Positions 33,300-45,565 of a DNA stretch of 60,298 bases are shown piece after piece. The notes under the pieces were generated by a model that was given only the letters and a program-made list of their open reading frames with translations, was not told the DNA's origin and made no database searches. How positions within the stretch are numbered: position 1 is the stretch's first letter; the number at the start of each line of letters is the position of its first letter. The position numbers were made by a program, and so were the translations under genes. Source of the DNA: Ophiothrix spiculata (lineage: Eukaryota > Echinodermata > Ophiuroidea > Amphilepidida > Ophiotrichidae); the NCBI GenBank assembly GCA_000969725.1, contig JXSR01S046313.1, one strand, 5' to 3'.

Positions 33300-34199
33300 A
33301 ACCTTGAAGAATGTTATATACTCATCTAAATAATGTCACACAAAATGCTGGTTTCTGTTTATAGGATACGTCTATGCATTGTGATACATAGGTTTTTCCC
33401 TGCTGTAATTATTTCTCTTCTACATTTCTTCACATAAGGTCATCCTAAATAGACAATATTTCATCACAAAGTTAACTAATTCAGGATGTCTCCGATGTTC
33501 AACCTTGTTACCACTTTTATTCACCATTTTCGTCGAACAAATCCAAATTATACACGGACCTTCAAAGTCAATAAAATTACCCGAATTTCAAAGCGAAAAA
33601 TAAAAAATGATCACCATGCAGTACTCGTAAATCTATATATATTGTCAGAATCAACAAGATAGACCTGAGAAAGAAAACAAACGAATTGCTTATTCATATT
33701 TCAAATACCTTACGCATGTTATATTAAAATGGTTTTCCCAAACTAGCACAAGAATATCTGCTTGTTCAATTTGTATGATGTTATGTTCACTTGACCACAT
33801 TTGCACACGAATGTCTCAAAAATGAATACTAGGAAAATGACAATAACGGCAAAGAGTCATATTATGGTCTCATAACAACCGGCTGCCGACAAAATCGGCA
33901 GGTAGCCGTTCGCGAAACGCGTAAACATCGGTATGACATCGGTATAGCATCGGTGAATTCTTGAGTGCCCTGTCGGTCAGTCGCCTACCTGTTGTTATTG
34001 GACCATAACCGAAGACAACGTTTCTTTAACTGTATACGATTTAAATTCTTGCGCCATCGGTTAGTTTGCTCATGCGTCGTCTTTGTTCTCTTTTTTCCAG
34101 GTCTTGAAGCACCTCGCAAAGACTTGGTTGCAGGAATTTATCTTTTTAAAATGATCTGTCGAAAAGGGCGACTTTGAACCCATATATATAATTCCAAAG
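33300..34199. other. X-unit sequence with a GC-rich hairpin
   Basis: No coding similarity. At 33867-33912, 'ggctgccga' and 'tcggcaggtagcc' form a hairpin, followed by three 'catcggtat'-like direct repeats (about 33925-33952). Short frames at 33965-34303 are not supported as genes. Confidence 0.4.
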
Positions 34200-34929
34200 G
34201 TGTTTAATGAAATAGAAAATGAAGATGTGGATATGAATATAATAATATAGCTTGTAAAACCTTTTTGTGTATCGGCCATATTTATCCCAAAGTTATTTAT
34301 CACTAAGTAAAATTTCAGTTATGCTTCAAGTGTATGATAGTTATTCTAAAAAACATAGTAGTTACTTACTGCAATACTCATAGTTTATAGAAAAGCACTT
34401 TGAACTAGATACTAGACTGTCCTTTTCACACCGGACAAGCCATGAAAACAAATGTTAGTTTGCATCAGTTACATCATAACATATTTTAGTCATATAAACT
34501 ATACAAACTTTGACATATTTAAACAAAAGTTTTATTTGAGGGCTATAAATACCCATGGACTATAATAAGATAGAAATAACTACTTCATTTGTTTATATAC
34601 CGACGTTTTAAACCTAAGAATAGATGGTATTTAACACATAAATTTATAAGCGTGACCCTCAGTGTAATAACCTAATTTCTCACATTGTGAGCAAGTTAAG
34701 TTAATTGAAGTCGATCAAAAGGGTGCCGTTAAAGTGCAAATGCTCTTTTAGGCACACATTCCATTACTTGCAATGAACATTCAAACACTTTAGTCAAATG
34801 TAAATTGTTGGTGATTTACCTTTCGCTAATCTGACCCCAAAATAGATATTAAAATGTAATAATGTTGTTTTGATATTAAGGAAAAATATTTTTATTTTCA
34901 AATATGTAGAAAACACATTATTATTCGGT

Positions 34930-35760
34930 ATGTTGTTCCGAAATATATAAAAATTTGCATATTGCATTCTGTGTTTTTGATGAGTGAAGACCTTTTGACC
35001 TTAGAGTATTACATGATGGTATTATCACAAATGTGTTGATGTTATTAATGATATGAAATAATAATAATAATAAAAAACCTAACTTTTTTTTGTTTTTAAG
35101 CTTGACGTAACCTTCAAATTATCCATTATTTCAGTTTTTAATTACATTTAGGGAAAAAAACGGAGACGGAATTAAATTTTACCACTTATGTTTGTATTCA
35201 AAAGTTGAATTGATACCAAATTCAAGGTCATCTATAAATGTATGACGTCACTATGACGTCATAATTACCAAAATGTTGAAAATCGGCATTTGTACGGAAA
35301 ATACAGGCAAAAATCAAAATTTCTAAAAAATAGTAGGAATATCCGATTTTCATGCGGGTTTTTTTTTTGGCTAAATATTGTAGGAAATGACTAGTTTTAC
35401 CTAAATACCAAGTTTGAAATAGATATCTGCTATATAAATGACTAAAAAGTACGTTTTTAAAATCACGGAGTTATACCAACCCCCCTGACCTCCGAACTTT
35501 GAACGGACACTGTGACCCCCCTGAAGGGGGTAGGGTCGAAATTGTTTCTCTAGAATAAGCGCAAAGGATGAACTTAGAGGTACACCAAGTCACCTTGCGC
35601 TGCGCGCGAGGAATTTTTAGCGACAAAAAAAAAAATCGGTAGGGGGGTTGTTGCAACCCCCCCCCCCTTCGTAGAACATGGGTTAATGTAATATAATCTA
35701 TTATACGACAAGCTATGATGTTAAGACATCCTGTGTTACATTATAAATCATATCACTTGT
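34930..35760. repeat. ~0.8-kb tract nearly identical to 59480-60298
   Basis: Identical by eye except for an A run (11 versus 8) and a C run (11 versus 14) near the right end, plus one A near the left border. Upstream (34230-34930 versus 58750-59470) the two are clearly diverged. It includes two CRE-like TGACGTCA sites and 'aacccccctgacctccgaac'. About 35060-35700 is absent from the Y position (53530-53810). Confidence 0.85.
35243..35262. promoter_or_regulatory. Paired CRE-like palindromes TGACGTCA
   Basis: Two TGACGTCA octamers, 11 bp start to start (35243, 35254); the same pair is in the 59.8-kb copy. A similar pair is at 8883-8901. No promoter is otherwise supported, so regulatory use is speculative. 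Confidence 0.4.
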
Positions 35761-36740
35761 GTTAAAAAATTCGTAATTTCTAATCTGAGTTCCTCGTATT
35801 TCACAGGACATTGGAATTAATAGTTAGCAAACCTTGTACACAGAGTACTAATCACCTGGACCTTGAATACAATTGATTGTCTGTACCTTGAATACAATTA
35901 ATTGCTTGCGCACCTTGAAAACAATTAATTGTCTAAAAGCTCAACGACAGTAATTGCTCGACAGTCACGTAAGCGTTTTACGATATTGTTGTAAATATCA
36001 AAATTGTCGAATGCAAAACCGTCTAGTAAACCTATATACTTGTGGTTGTTCGGTACAGTTCCAAATCTTCCAGCACTGCTATTGTATAAAGACAATGTCA
36101 TATCTTCTTATTAACCGAGTGGTCAAACTTAGCGATAAGGTTTCATTCATATATTCAGAAATCAATGTAATTGATTGAATTTACGTAAATAGCTTGCAAA
36201 CCAAAAGCAATATTACTTCGGTGTTTACACAATTTATGAAAATATCTTCTCCAGCTTCAAGAGCTCAATAGTAATTGTATTCAAATAATAAATGATGAAG
36301 TTATTTGTACAAGTATGACATTTTTCGTCGTATCCTATCAATATCATATGCAAGAAAGACATTTTTTTACCGCTTATTATTGTCAGTGTTCCCGGAAAGG
36401 ATTTCGACTTTTCACAATATCGACAAAATAATACACAAGTTTGCGATTGCGGATCATGTATAGACGATTTCAAAAAAGTACTAGAATTTTAAGAACACTC
36501 TAACCTCCCACCCCCCTAAAATTCGTGTATAATTATGTAAAATGATATTTTGTCTGTTTTGTTTTGAAACCATATTTATCTTTTACTTAGGAACACTCCT
36601 TATTGTAAAGGGACTTTATCCCATAAACTATATAATTGCAGCCTTATTTTACAGTTACATTGATTTGAATGTATTCATAATTACATACATTGTTAAGGAA
36701 TTCATAATATGAAAATTGCATTTTGAACAGGCTTTTGATA

Positions 36741-37131
36741 TACGCCGGGGAAGTAGTGACATCACATTTATGATAATTAGCCCAAAACGTGCGATCTGGT
36801 ACCAAACAAAATGATTATGTCCACTGATCATACGTATTAATAGAATAGGCGTACGTAAACATCCAATTCAGACTGATTTTTCACGGTTGGAAAACGAAAA
36901 TAACGGCGGGGTCCTGTCCTGACTTGTAATCACAACCTTCAGCATAACAGGCCGGCATGTTTTCCCTTATTTTTTGTTTTAGACGAATGTTATGGTCTCA
37001 AAAAGGAGTCTGACATTTTTTCCCATACACTTAATGTGTGGCAAAACTGCCCCCCCCCCCATTTGTTTGGGTCCAAAACGCACGTGTTGGGTAATTTACA
37101 TAAATTTTGACGTCACTACTTCCCCGTCGTA
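36741..37131. mobile_element. 391-bp TA-flanked MITE
   Basis: The left end 'TACGCCGGGGAAGTAGTGAC' and the reverse complement of the right end 'TACGACGGGGAAGTAGTGAC' continue as inverted repeats to 'cacgtgcg' (about 55 bp). TA flanks both sides (36739-36740, 37132-37133). The interior holds an 11-C run at 37050. No coding. Confidence 0.85.
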
Positions 37132-37183
37132 TACGGTATTCACCGAAAGTTACTGGCTGTCATGGATGTGCAGTGGCGTAGCC

Positions 37184-37240
37184 AGCATAGGGCAAGACCA
37201 AAAATCGAGCGGCAAATCGGGACAACAAGCGGGTAAAATC
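37184..37240. mobile_element. hAT-type end fragment
   Basis: CAGTGGCGTAGCCAG at about 37172-37186 is a common hAT terminal sequence; no partner end was seen in the neighbourhood. Fragment only. Confidence 0.35.
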
Positions 37241-37752
37241 GGGAAGGACAAGAAAAATGAGAGAAAATATCTTGGACTGGCTACCTATATGTTAGTGTTT
37301 ACTACAAATGCCAGATTCTCCACATTGAGTATCAGTTAAGTCATCAGGAAGGGATATGAAACCTGCCGTAAGGATTTGTGATTGATGAAATCAAACAAGA
37401 CACCTTCAGTCAGTTTTAACAAATAAGAATGCTGTAACACGACACCGCTATTATCTCAATTTGCCTGGTTTTACAGTTCCATGATATACAATATTGTCAT
37501 CTTTTAAAAATATAGTTCAAACCTGTGCCTGTTTTGGACATCTACAATAAATTTGAAATGGACAGAAGGTAAAACTATGATGAAGTAAAAGATGTAACCG
37601 GATAAACCTGGGATAGTGTATTTTGAGTGAAATGGTATTTAATCATTAGAATAACGGTTAAATATCTGCTTTAATCATTTCTAAGTCAAAGAAAAACAAC
37701 AACACACAGGTGAAAATGACGTCATAAATAGATGATAGTGTTAAAAGACAAT

Positions 37753-38021
37753 CACTCTTAAATTGTTTTTACTCTGTTGAGTAAAAATTTACTCAACGGT
37801 CATAGCTCATTGCTGAGTAAAATCTTACTCAATATTGAGTAAAATCTTTCTCAAAATTGAGTAAAATCTTGCTCGGTTGAGTCAATACTATTCAACGTTG
37901 AGCACATCTTACTTAATATTGAGTAAAGGTTTCCCAACGTTGAGTAGGATTTTACTCAACAAAATGAGCTGTGACCGTTGAGTAAATTTTTACTCAACAA
38001 GAGTAAACATTTTTAAGAGTG
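37753..38021. mobile_element. TTGAGTAA foldback MITE, copy 2, absent from Y
   Basis: Reverse-complement copy of 20169-20435. The Y copy at about 57080-57095 ('aaaagaccatgatttg') has no insertion, which gives the empty site. The target duplication is not clear (AAT at left, CAT at right). Confidence 0.9.
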
Positions 38022-39034
38022 CATGATTTGATATTAAAGTAAAACAACAAAGAGTAAAGAGTAAAAAATGCAAATGACACTGTTGGTTTGTGGACCAGGT
38101 GTATACCTACTAGTGTACAGATGCATATTGTTACAAAAATAATTTATGCAGAAATAATCCCCTGAAAATAATTTTGATCTTCTGTTAATTCTTCTGAGTT
38201 AGAGTTATTACATTAGAATTAGGCAACTTTCTCTTCCCCATTATTTGCCATCCGTTACATAAAAAAGAAGTCATTTTTGTTTTTCTATTGCAGCACGTAC
38301 ACAAACACATTTGATACACTTGGAATTGCTTCAGGAAATGTAGCTAAGTTCTTTTACAGCGGAGTCGTCTAGTCCAGTTGTATTTTTAAACATACATTTT
38401 TATATTCTGGTAATGTCTTCGACTGGTATATATAGCACTGGACAGTGGGTACTCTATGTATCCTCAATGCAATATGAAAACAACCACATAGATTCTTCAC
38501 AGAATATCATGCTTGTTTACATGACCGACATTCTAAGAAATCAAATGAGACTAGTTTCAACTGCCAGAGGCTGTAGTCTACATTAGTTTCTTTGATATCT
38601 AGTCTTGTATTGAAGTTAAAGATGTTTCTTGCCTCTTAATACGATGGAGTAAAGTCGATTACATTGTTGAACTGAAAGAGCTGCACACTCTACTTGAATT
38701 TGGAGAAGTTTGATAATACGCTCAATTAACGTTTTAAATGGATAAATAGCTCAATTCAAAAAGCTTTGCTACCTATACTACACTTCTGAAAGCTTCCCTT
38801 TTTTGATGAATTCTTATATAGGAATCTGTGTAAACAGCAGGTTCTATAATTGCAACTAGGTCACGCACACAAGATACATTTTGAAAGTTTGATCTGCCTT
38901 TAGGATGTATTGCTAATCTGTACGTTCTGTCACGTATATAATATACACAAAATCAAATTGCCTGCATCTCCTTGACGACATAAGGCACGATTAGAGTCTA
39001 GAGTTACAAAGCTCTCATCTAGAAAATGATATAC

Positions 39035-39093
39035 GTATGTGTCGTCTGTTGATTATCCCCTAGTACTGTGGATAAACAATAGGCGACACATAC
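39035..39093. repeat. 59-nt imperfect hairpin, X copy
   Basis: 'gtatgtgtcg' pairs with 'cgacacatac', and 'gattatcc' with 'ggataaac', around a short loop. The Y copy (58115-58172) keeps the hairpin although the loop and some arm bases differ. Confidence 0.6.
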
Positions 39094-39172
39094 ACTTCGT
39101 CTGTGGTCTGTAGTTTATCCATTGTCTTGTTTTCCCCTTGTGTGATACGTTTAACCGAAATGAACATTAATT

Positions 39173-41685
39173 AAGTAAAAAATAAATAAATAAATAAATG
39201 TCGGTGCTAATATAGCGCTGTTCCAGAATTGATCAAAGCGCATTTATTCCGTTACCAATAGGTATATAGTCAACTTACGTGGCTGCCTTACAATCACGGC
39301 GCCTATTGAGTATATTCCTATAGTAATTTTTTTAAGCCAGGGCACTTCATTAAAAGTTATGGGTCTTTCCAGTCATGGTGAGAGGTAAAAGGATTTGCAT
39401 TCATACAACCAATTAGAATTGAAGTTTTGAGAAAGGCCATATAGTAAAACATTATAGTATTCGTTATCTGATTGGAAGAAAAAGCTTTGAAGGTCTTTGT
39501 TATCATTTGATTAATACTTCAAACACATTTCTGTGTTGTTTCTTTGCTGATAATAAATTATATCATATTTATAAAATTACATTACCTCAACGAAGCATGG
39601 TTTGAACATTTAAATGTCCATCTTATTGTACAGATATATTTTTGTGGTGATGAAAAAGAAAAGCACGCATAACACATTGACATTTTCGTTTTGCCTATTG
39701 GATCACGTTACATTGATCCTTGTATCAATTATTTTCAAATCCTCCGAACTACACCACCCTGGAAGGTTAATAACTATAAACGTTTTTCGCGGTGTTTAAT
39801 TCTATATTTTAGGCAATTAATGTTGAAGCAACTTCCAATTTTAGTTCCGGGAAATACCGACGGATGCAATTTTTAATTTTTATTTTTTCACGAACAAACT
39901 AAAGCATTTCGTATTGAAAAAATAACTGAATTATGTTTGTACAACTTCAAACTAAAAAATTCACGCACAAGAAGCTGAAATGATAATGTCACTTTACAAA
40001 TGTTGAATTTTATTTTCATTCACTCTACTTTAATCTTTTTGCCATTTTCTAAGTTCTCTATGCGAAAATTAACTGAAAAAAATGTCAAAATTTCATCAGT
40101 GAATTATTTTAATTATTCAAATATTGCTTAGAATACAATGTCTGTTATCATATCGAACCCTTAATTTAATGTTGCACTGACTGCTTTCGGAGAAAATTCC
40201 ACTCAATAAAGTCGTGTCGACTTGTTAATTTTCGACTTGTAAAAACGTGATCTATGCGTGAAAGGTCGGAAAAATTCGGGTAATCGGGCTATGACCACGT
40301 GCAAGGCACGTGAAATAATTGCTGTAATCATTGTAATTTCATACTTAGCCAGAGCAAGGCGTCAAGTTAGTTTTCATCGAAGACATTGATTGTTTTAACA
40401 CTATTAGCTTCTATCGCACGCGTCAGAGAGTCTATCCAGCGACTAAAGTTATTGTCTATAACCATGATAACTACACCGTAGGCCTAATCGATAGTTAATA
40501 GCTGTTCGTGCAGTTTCAATGTGTATTAAAACGGGGATGGGAGGCCCCATATTGTAAATTACCAATGCAGGAAAATTTAATTACAAGTCGGGGTGTGCGA
40601 GTAAATTATAGCTTGAGGTGTGATATTTGGAATCTAGACATTTTACCGAGACACTTCATACCCTGGATCCATATATTTTTGTATGGTCGCAGGTAAAATA
40701 CTGACTAATTTCTAGGTTGAAATGAGTGCAAAATGAATCATTCATTATTAGAGAGAATCATGAATTATTCAGGAATAATATAACAGATAGGTCTAATTTT
40801 CTGCAAAAGTATTAAGAAGTTAAGAATAAATTCAAAATGATGATCAGGGCTTTCGACTTGTAAAAACGATTAAGTTTAAATTTTGTCATTAATTTCATAT
40901 TAATTTTATGTTAAAATTATTTCTTATCTATTACGGTTACAATTTAGACAAGTTCTTATAATTAAAGCAAATTTTATTCTGCCTTTAATGCCCTAAAACA
41001 CCCAAATACTCTTTGAAATCATCCAGTTATAAAATGTCTTTTATCTTTACTGTCTGCATTTAAAAAGCACTATAAACTCTGGGTAATTGTGACACTGTTG
41101 TGTCTCATAATATTCTTTAAATATTCAACATTGAAGTGCAATAAGAAAAGAAAAAATACAACAAAAGCACTGATCGTATATCGCCTATTGTTAAAAATCG
41201 CCGACTTGCAGATCCAATTAGAAAATTTTACTCAGTAAAACTCTGATACTGTATAAATCATGGTAGGCCTACAATGGAACAGCAAGTCAGAACTTGAAAG
41301 TTAATACATTTTCAGCCAGCGACGACTTCAAAATGGAAGTTCCCTCTATATGCGAGGACATTTGGATATTCAATAGGGCAAGGGTCACGAGATATAGAAG
41401 AAAATTAGAAAGTGTAGAGAAATATCGGGAGAAGCTTCCATAAATATTCTTTATATTTTTACTATAAAATGATTGAATCCTGTTTCATTATGCAAGAAGT
41501 GCCATGAATTAAAAAAAAAATACTATAGTAACTACCCATGATAACGCTTGGGTCGACGAAGCAATTAGGATTAAATGCCTTGCCCAAGGACATAACCCGT
41601 TGGCCGTAGCGGGGCTCGAACTCATGACCTGCTGATTCGTAGTCCTGGTCTGTTCCACTAGACCACACGAGATTTATAAAGCTCT
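39173..41685. other. 2.5-kb insertion in X with an L2-type LINE tail and a SINE
   Basis: The Y junction at 58250-58260 joins directly what X separates here, with ATTA at both X borders. The left end, read on the - strand, has 'agcgctatattagcaccgac' preceded by 'gcgctttgatcaattctgg' and followed by an ATTT tail, the pattern of an L2-type 3' end (39180-39245). The right end holds a tRNA-SINE. Between them (39246-41500) no coding similarity is visible. Confidence 0.65.
41510..41675 (-). mobile_element. tRNA-derived SINE, minus strand
   Basis: On the - strand: A box TGGTCTAGTGG (41655-41665) and B box GTTCGAGCCCC (41611-41621), then 'ccttgggcaaggcatttaat', a widespread SINE body segment, ending in an A/T-rich tail. 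Not a functional tRNA. Confidence 0.8.
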
Positions 41686-42240
41686 CAAAATTAGATATAC
41701 AGATGTCATATCATTGCATTTTATTATTACAATCTTTTTATCAAACATTTGATCATCCATCTTGAAGCATGGTGATGTGAACCATGATTCTGAGTTCGAA
41801 GCAGTTGATCCGTCATTACTAAAAAAAGAAGATAACAGGACCACCCCATCATGCCTTATTTCCGACAGGATTTTTGAACGGGTTGCAATGAGAGGTAGTG
41901 TGGTGAAACGTATCACCATTAGCAGACCTCATCTCAATGTTGTGACCATCCTTCCCAAACCAGCCCTAAATGCAGCCTCTTGCTTTTTTAACTCTTTTTA
42001 ATATTTACAAAGACCATTCTATTTGGATTACAAGTGTCACCTTAATGAACTTCATACAATAACCATAATTCATGTTATGGTCCGTCAAAGTTTGTCCGGG
42101 AGTAAAATGTATAACTGAGATATACGCGTTCAATTTGCTTGTGTTTTGATGTGAGCACAAGGACTGTAAATCTGTCCAAAAATCAATTTCGGCATATTTA
42201 GACCTTTACATATATTTTCACATGAAGTTTGCTGCATTTA

Positions 42241-42985
42241 CATTTTCTCTATTCATGCAAGCTGTTAAACCATACCAAGATTCAAGATTAAAACACCTTT
42301 AGCGTTTTTCCCACTAGGATATGAGCTTTATAAGTCTCCTAACAAAACACCGTAAAGTTTAGTCATTGTTGTATGCCCAAAATGAACTGCATCATATCCA
42401 ACTCCAACAATATTCTATCTAAACATAAGAATCCTTTTGCAACGACCTACAAAATTATTGTAGCGATATACACATATGCAACTTATAAAGATGGTAAACG
42501 CCTCACAAGTGATGCCAATTACCAAGTAACTGGCACACTTCAGGACAACATGATAGGGGTCAATCAATGACCTTTTATATCATTATTGCACTTACATTTA
42601 TGACTCTTTGGTTCCGATCAGTTATATTAAGTAGTTCTTTACAAGTTACTGGTCATGTATACACGATTAGTCAATGAGTTTTGTGAAATTATTTAACTTT
42701 GAAAACATTCTATATCGAGTTTCTAATGAGTTTAAGCGGGCACCTTCAAACAAAAACAAATCAATTTAAACGTTAAACTATTTTTCTAACTGTTTAAAAA
42801 ATCATGTAAAATCAAGTTCATTTACACACACACTTACAATTACACAAACTATCAGAGCGGTAGCGGTTAAATCAACTCAGTATCTTTTTCATGAACTAAG
42901 GTTAGTTGCCAAATAGAGTTGGCAACATTTCATGAAAATGGATCCTGTTTCTTATATCCTTCCTTTGTCAACTATAATAATAATC
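42241..42985. other. spacer between X and Y, no gene seen
   Basis: AT-rich. A 65-codon frame at 42373-42570 has no recognised similarity. Confidence 0.35.
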
Positions 42986-43255
42986 CACAATAATTTTGCT
43001 TTATGACAAACATTATCGAGTTGTTCAAATCAAAGTTATATTCAAAATTGTATAGGAAAAGTAAAATACAAAATTATTTTTTCAACAATTTATCACCAAT
43101 AGTTCAAATGTACTAGTAATATTGACAATTTCGGTTCATCTTGGCCAAAACTTCAAGGACGCCGACTGGAGACTTCGTGACATCGACCGGAGTATCTGAA
43201 CTTCTTGGTCAAGAAAGGAAAAAATAATTACTTTTGCCAACAGCACACTTATTGA

Positions 43256-44167
43256 TAAAAGATAAATGACTTCCGTCTGCTCAGAAAATGTGAATCATAA
43301 CTATTTTTTAATCATGAAAAGCTCGTCGATCATGCTTGACTAGTTTTACCGATTTTTTAAACCAGTTCAGCTCGCTCAACTAGTTTGGCTATCTGCTCGA
43401 CTAGAATAAACTAGTCAAGCATGCTTGACAGGGTAGACCGACTAGTTTAAAGCTATTTTAGCATATAACTGACGAGTTTTAGTTTACAGTGTGCATTTGC
43501 GAGGACTCAAACCATGGATTATGGCAGCGATTACTCATGCATTGCGAAGCGAGGGATCTACTGCTGAGCTATTCAGGCACCGTTGAGATCGTGAACTAAA
43601 ATCTAAAACATAAACATTAGAATGCCATATTTTTCTCTGTTTATATAAAAATTGCAATTTTTGCCTCAGTGGAATGCTCGATTTGTAAGTAAATTATGCG
43701 AATGCGCATATCATACAAAATGCAGATAATGTAGATACAAAAAACAGGCAATTCACAGCTCTAACAGGGCGATCTCAGAGTCGTAATTTACGTCCGGTTT
43801 TTCAGGCAAAACAACGCGGGTTTGTTACATTATTATCTAAAAATCAACACAACATATTTATAACATATCATTTGTCATAAGAAGTATTAAGCCTACAACC
43901 TGACAAAATTTGAAAACAATCGAATTGTTTGAACATCATAAAATTATGAGGTTTTGGCGAAAGAGGCGTCAACTTTTCGAAGTAGTCTATTGACGTCATT
44001 TTGACCTTGATAATGGACGTGAAATCACTAGTAAAGATGTATGTATAAACTAGAGACTCTCTTCAATATGTACGCTAAAAATTGTGATATTCTGATACGT
44101 GTAAGTAGGTAAAAACTTGCAGTAAAAATGACGTTCAGCCGAGCGAGACGATTTAGGGACTGTAGCA
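43256..44167 (-). mobile_element. 0.9-kb element with tRNA-like segment, inserted in Y
   Basis: The same element occurs in the opposite direction at 54064-54830. Read on the - strand it starts 'gctacagtccctaaa' and passes 'cgtctcgctcggctgaacgt' to a tRNA-like segment (43500-43600) near its 3' end. Copy X lacks it and has a palindrome at the same place. A smaller foldback insert (43322-43476) interrupts this copy only. Confidence 0.8.
43322..43476. mobile_element. 155-bp nested foldback insert
   Basis: Absent from the sister element at 54064-54830. Ends CTCGTC and GACGAG; inside, CATGCTTGACTAGTTT (43331-43346) and its exact inverse (43408-43423). No coding. Confidence 0.7.
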
Positions 44168-45284
44168 TTAACTCAAGTTCCCATTGGGTAAGTGACACAA
44201 TTGTGGTACAGCTCATAGTCCAATGTGTATGTTTTAATATGACTTTTACCCAATCACTTTAGGATTGATCATATTTTAGATATCCTGAGCACTGAGGATG
44301 ACATATCGTTAAATTTCACTCTGGAGATATCGGCAATTTAGGCTGGAAAAACTGTATTTGAAGATTTTGTGTATTTTAGAAATGTTGTTTCAAGGATTTA
44401 TAATTGGCAATTGAATTGTTAAAAGTAATAGTGGAAATTAGAGCTCAAAATATTATTTACTTTTGGAGATATTAATTTTTAAAGTGGAAAATAATAAATA
44501 TCACAGAAATAGAATCACACATTTTGAGTCGTGAGGTTTCATTTTCGACCATAACTTTTAAGCCGAAGCTTCTATTGTTGTCAAATAAAAAGTAATAGAT
44601 AGTTTTCCTTCAGTTCAATTTGTAGTTTTTATTTTAGCCCTTCAAACATGGAGTACCCCGTAACGAAAAAAAAAACTATTCGAGACTAACACGCACAACT
44701 GACTTATCTCCTGCTCTGGCAAGCTGTAACATGCAATGCATTTTTTTGTTTTGGGTATTGACACTCTGTGTTTATTGGGCTGGCTACCTCGATGTAAGTA
44801 ATTACTTAAATGTCCAGTCTGTCCATATTGGGTGTCATCCAAGTCATTACGAATGGATAAAAAATGCCTGCAGCATTTAAGATTGAAGAAATCAAACCAG
44901 ACACTGTCACTCAATTTCAAGAAATGAAATCGCCGTAATATGACACTTCTGATATCTCAATTTGCCTTTGCTTGTATATCGGTACAGTGTCACCTCTCTT
45001 AAAAATGTATTCCTCAAAAGTAAAAAAATAGTGTGGATGTTTATGATAAAATAATAAATTGATAGATAGATAAATAAATAAATACATTTACGAATAAATA
45101 AATAAAAAAATAAACGCCCACTTTAAAGTTTGTTAGTGAAAAAAAAAAAGAGAAATATAATATTTAGATGAAAAAATGATACCGAAAGAGGCACTTTAGA
45201 AAGATTTATAGTTAATATGTGTTAAGAGGAGTTTAATTTTTATAAAGAATGTTGGTTTTAAGAATTGTTTCAGTATCTTTTTCC

Positions 45285-45565
45285 ATGTCGTGTTTGGGGG
45301 AGGTCTACTCACGCCAAGAAGATAGACACTGTCCTCAATGCTTGCTACCGCCAGATTACTAGATGTCTCCGACCAACAACTACTAATAGACACATACTGG
45401 CCTACACATATTGGCAGGTTTAGCTCCCCCTGGCATTAGACGTCATGTTGCAATAATGAAGGAACGCAGCAGTCACCAAGTTTAAGATGAATGCCACCCA
45501 ACCAGTACCTTGCAGTTAACCGTCTAAAGCCAAGGAACAGGTTCCTGAGCAGTTTCAAGCCTCTT
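45285..45565 (+). pseudogene. Old LINE RT C-terminal relic, Y copy
   Basis: Reads 'RVWGRSTHAKKIDTVLNACY', 'QITRCLRPT', then in other frames 'ILAGLAPPGIRRHVAIMKER' and 'NRLKPRNRFLSSFKPL'. The order matches the C-terminal region of LINE reverse transcriptases. Uninterrupted here; in X the same relic is split by the LINE at 23401-27981. Confidence 0.8.

Larger units (their letters stand above)
21510..42240. repeat. Long direct repeat, copy X (20.7 kb)
   Basis: Colinear with copy Y (42.99-58.46 kb). Matching blocks in order (X to Y): 21510-22930 to 42990-45120; 22960-23400 to 45150-45460; 27982-31020 to 45463-48850; 31360-31610 to 50490-50750; 32138-32620 to 50754-50870 and 52690-53085; 34680-35060 to 53095-53530; 35700-36540 to 53810-53970 and 55115-55805; 37240-39170 to 56590-58255; 41690-41935 to 58255-58465. 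Roughly 85-92% alike by eye. 42030-42240 also matches 54950-55080, out of order. Large gaps are transposon insertions. No host exon was identified. Confidence 0.8.

Noticed and set aside
36992..37339. 115-codon frame
   Set aside because: Crosses the end of a MITE, a hAT end fragment and a repeat block; a chance frame.
41762..42001. 79-codon frame in X that looks compositionally protein-like
   Set aside because: The Y copy at 58300-58465 has several stops in the same frame, and the 3' end of the frame lies in the recurrent ~100-bp module; no known family.
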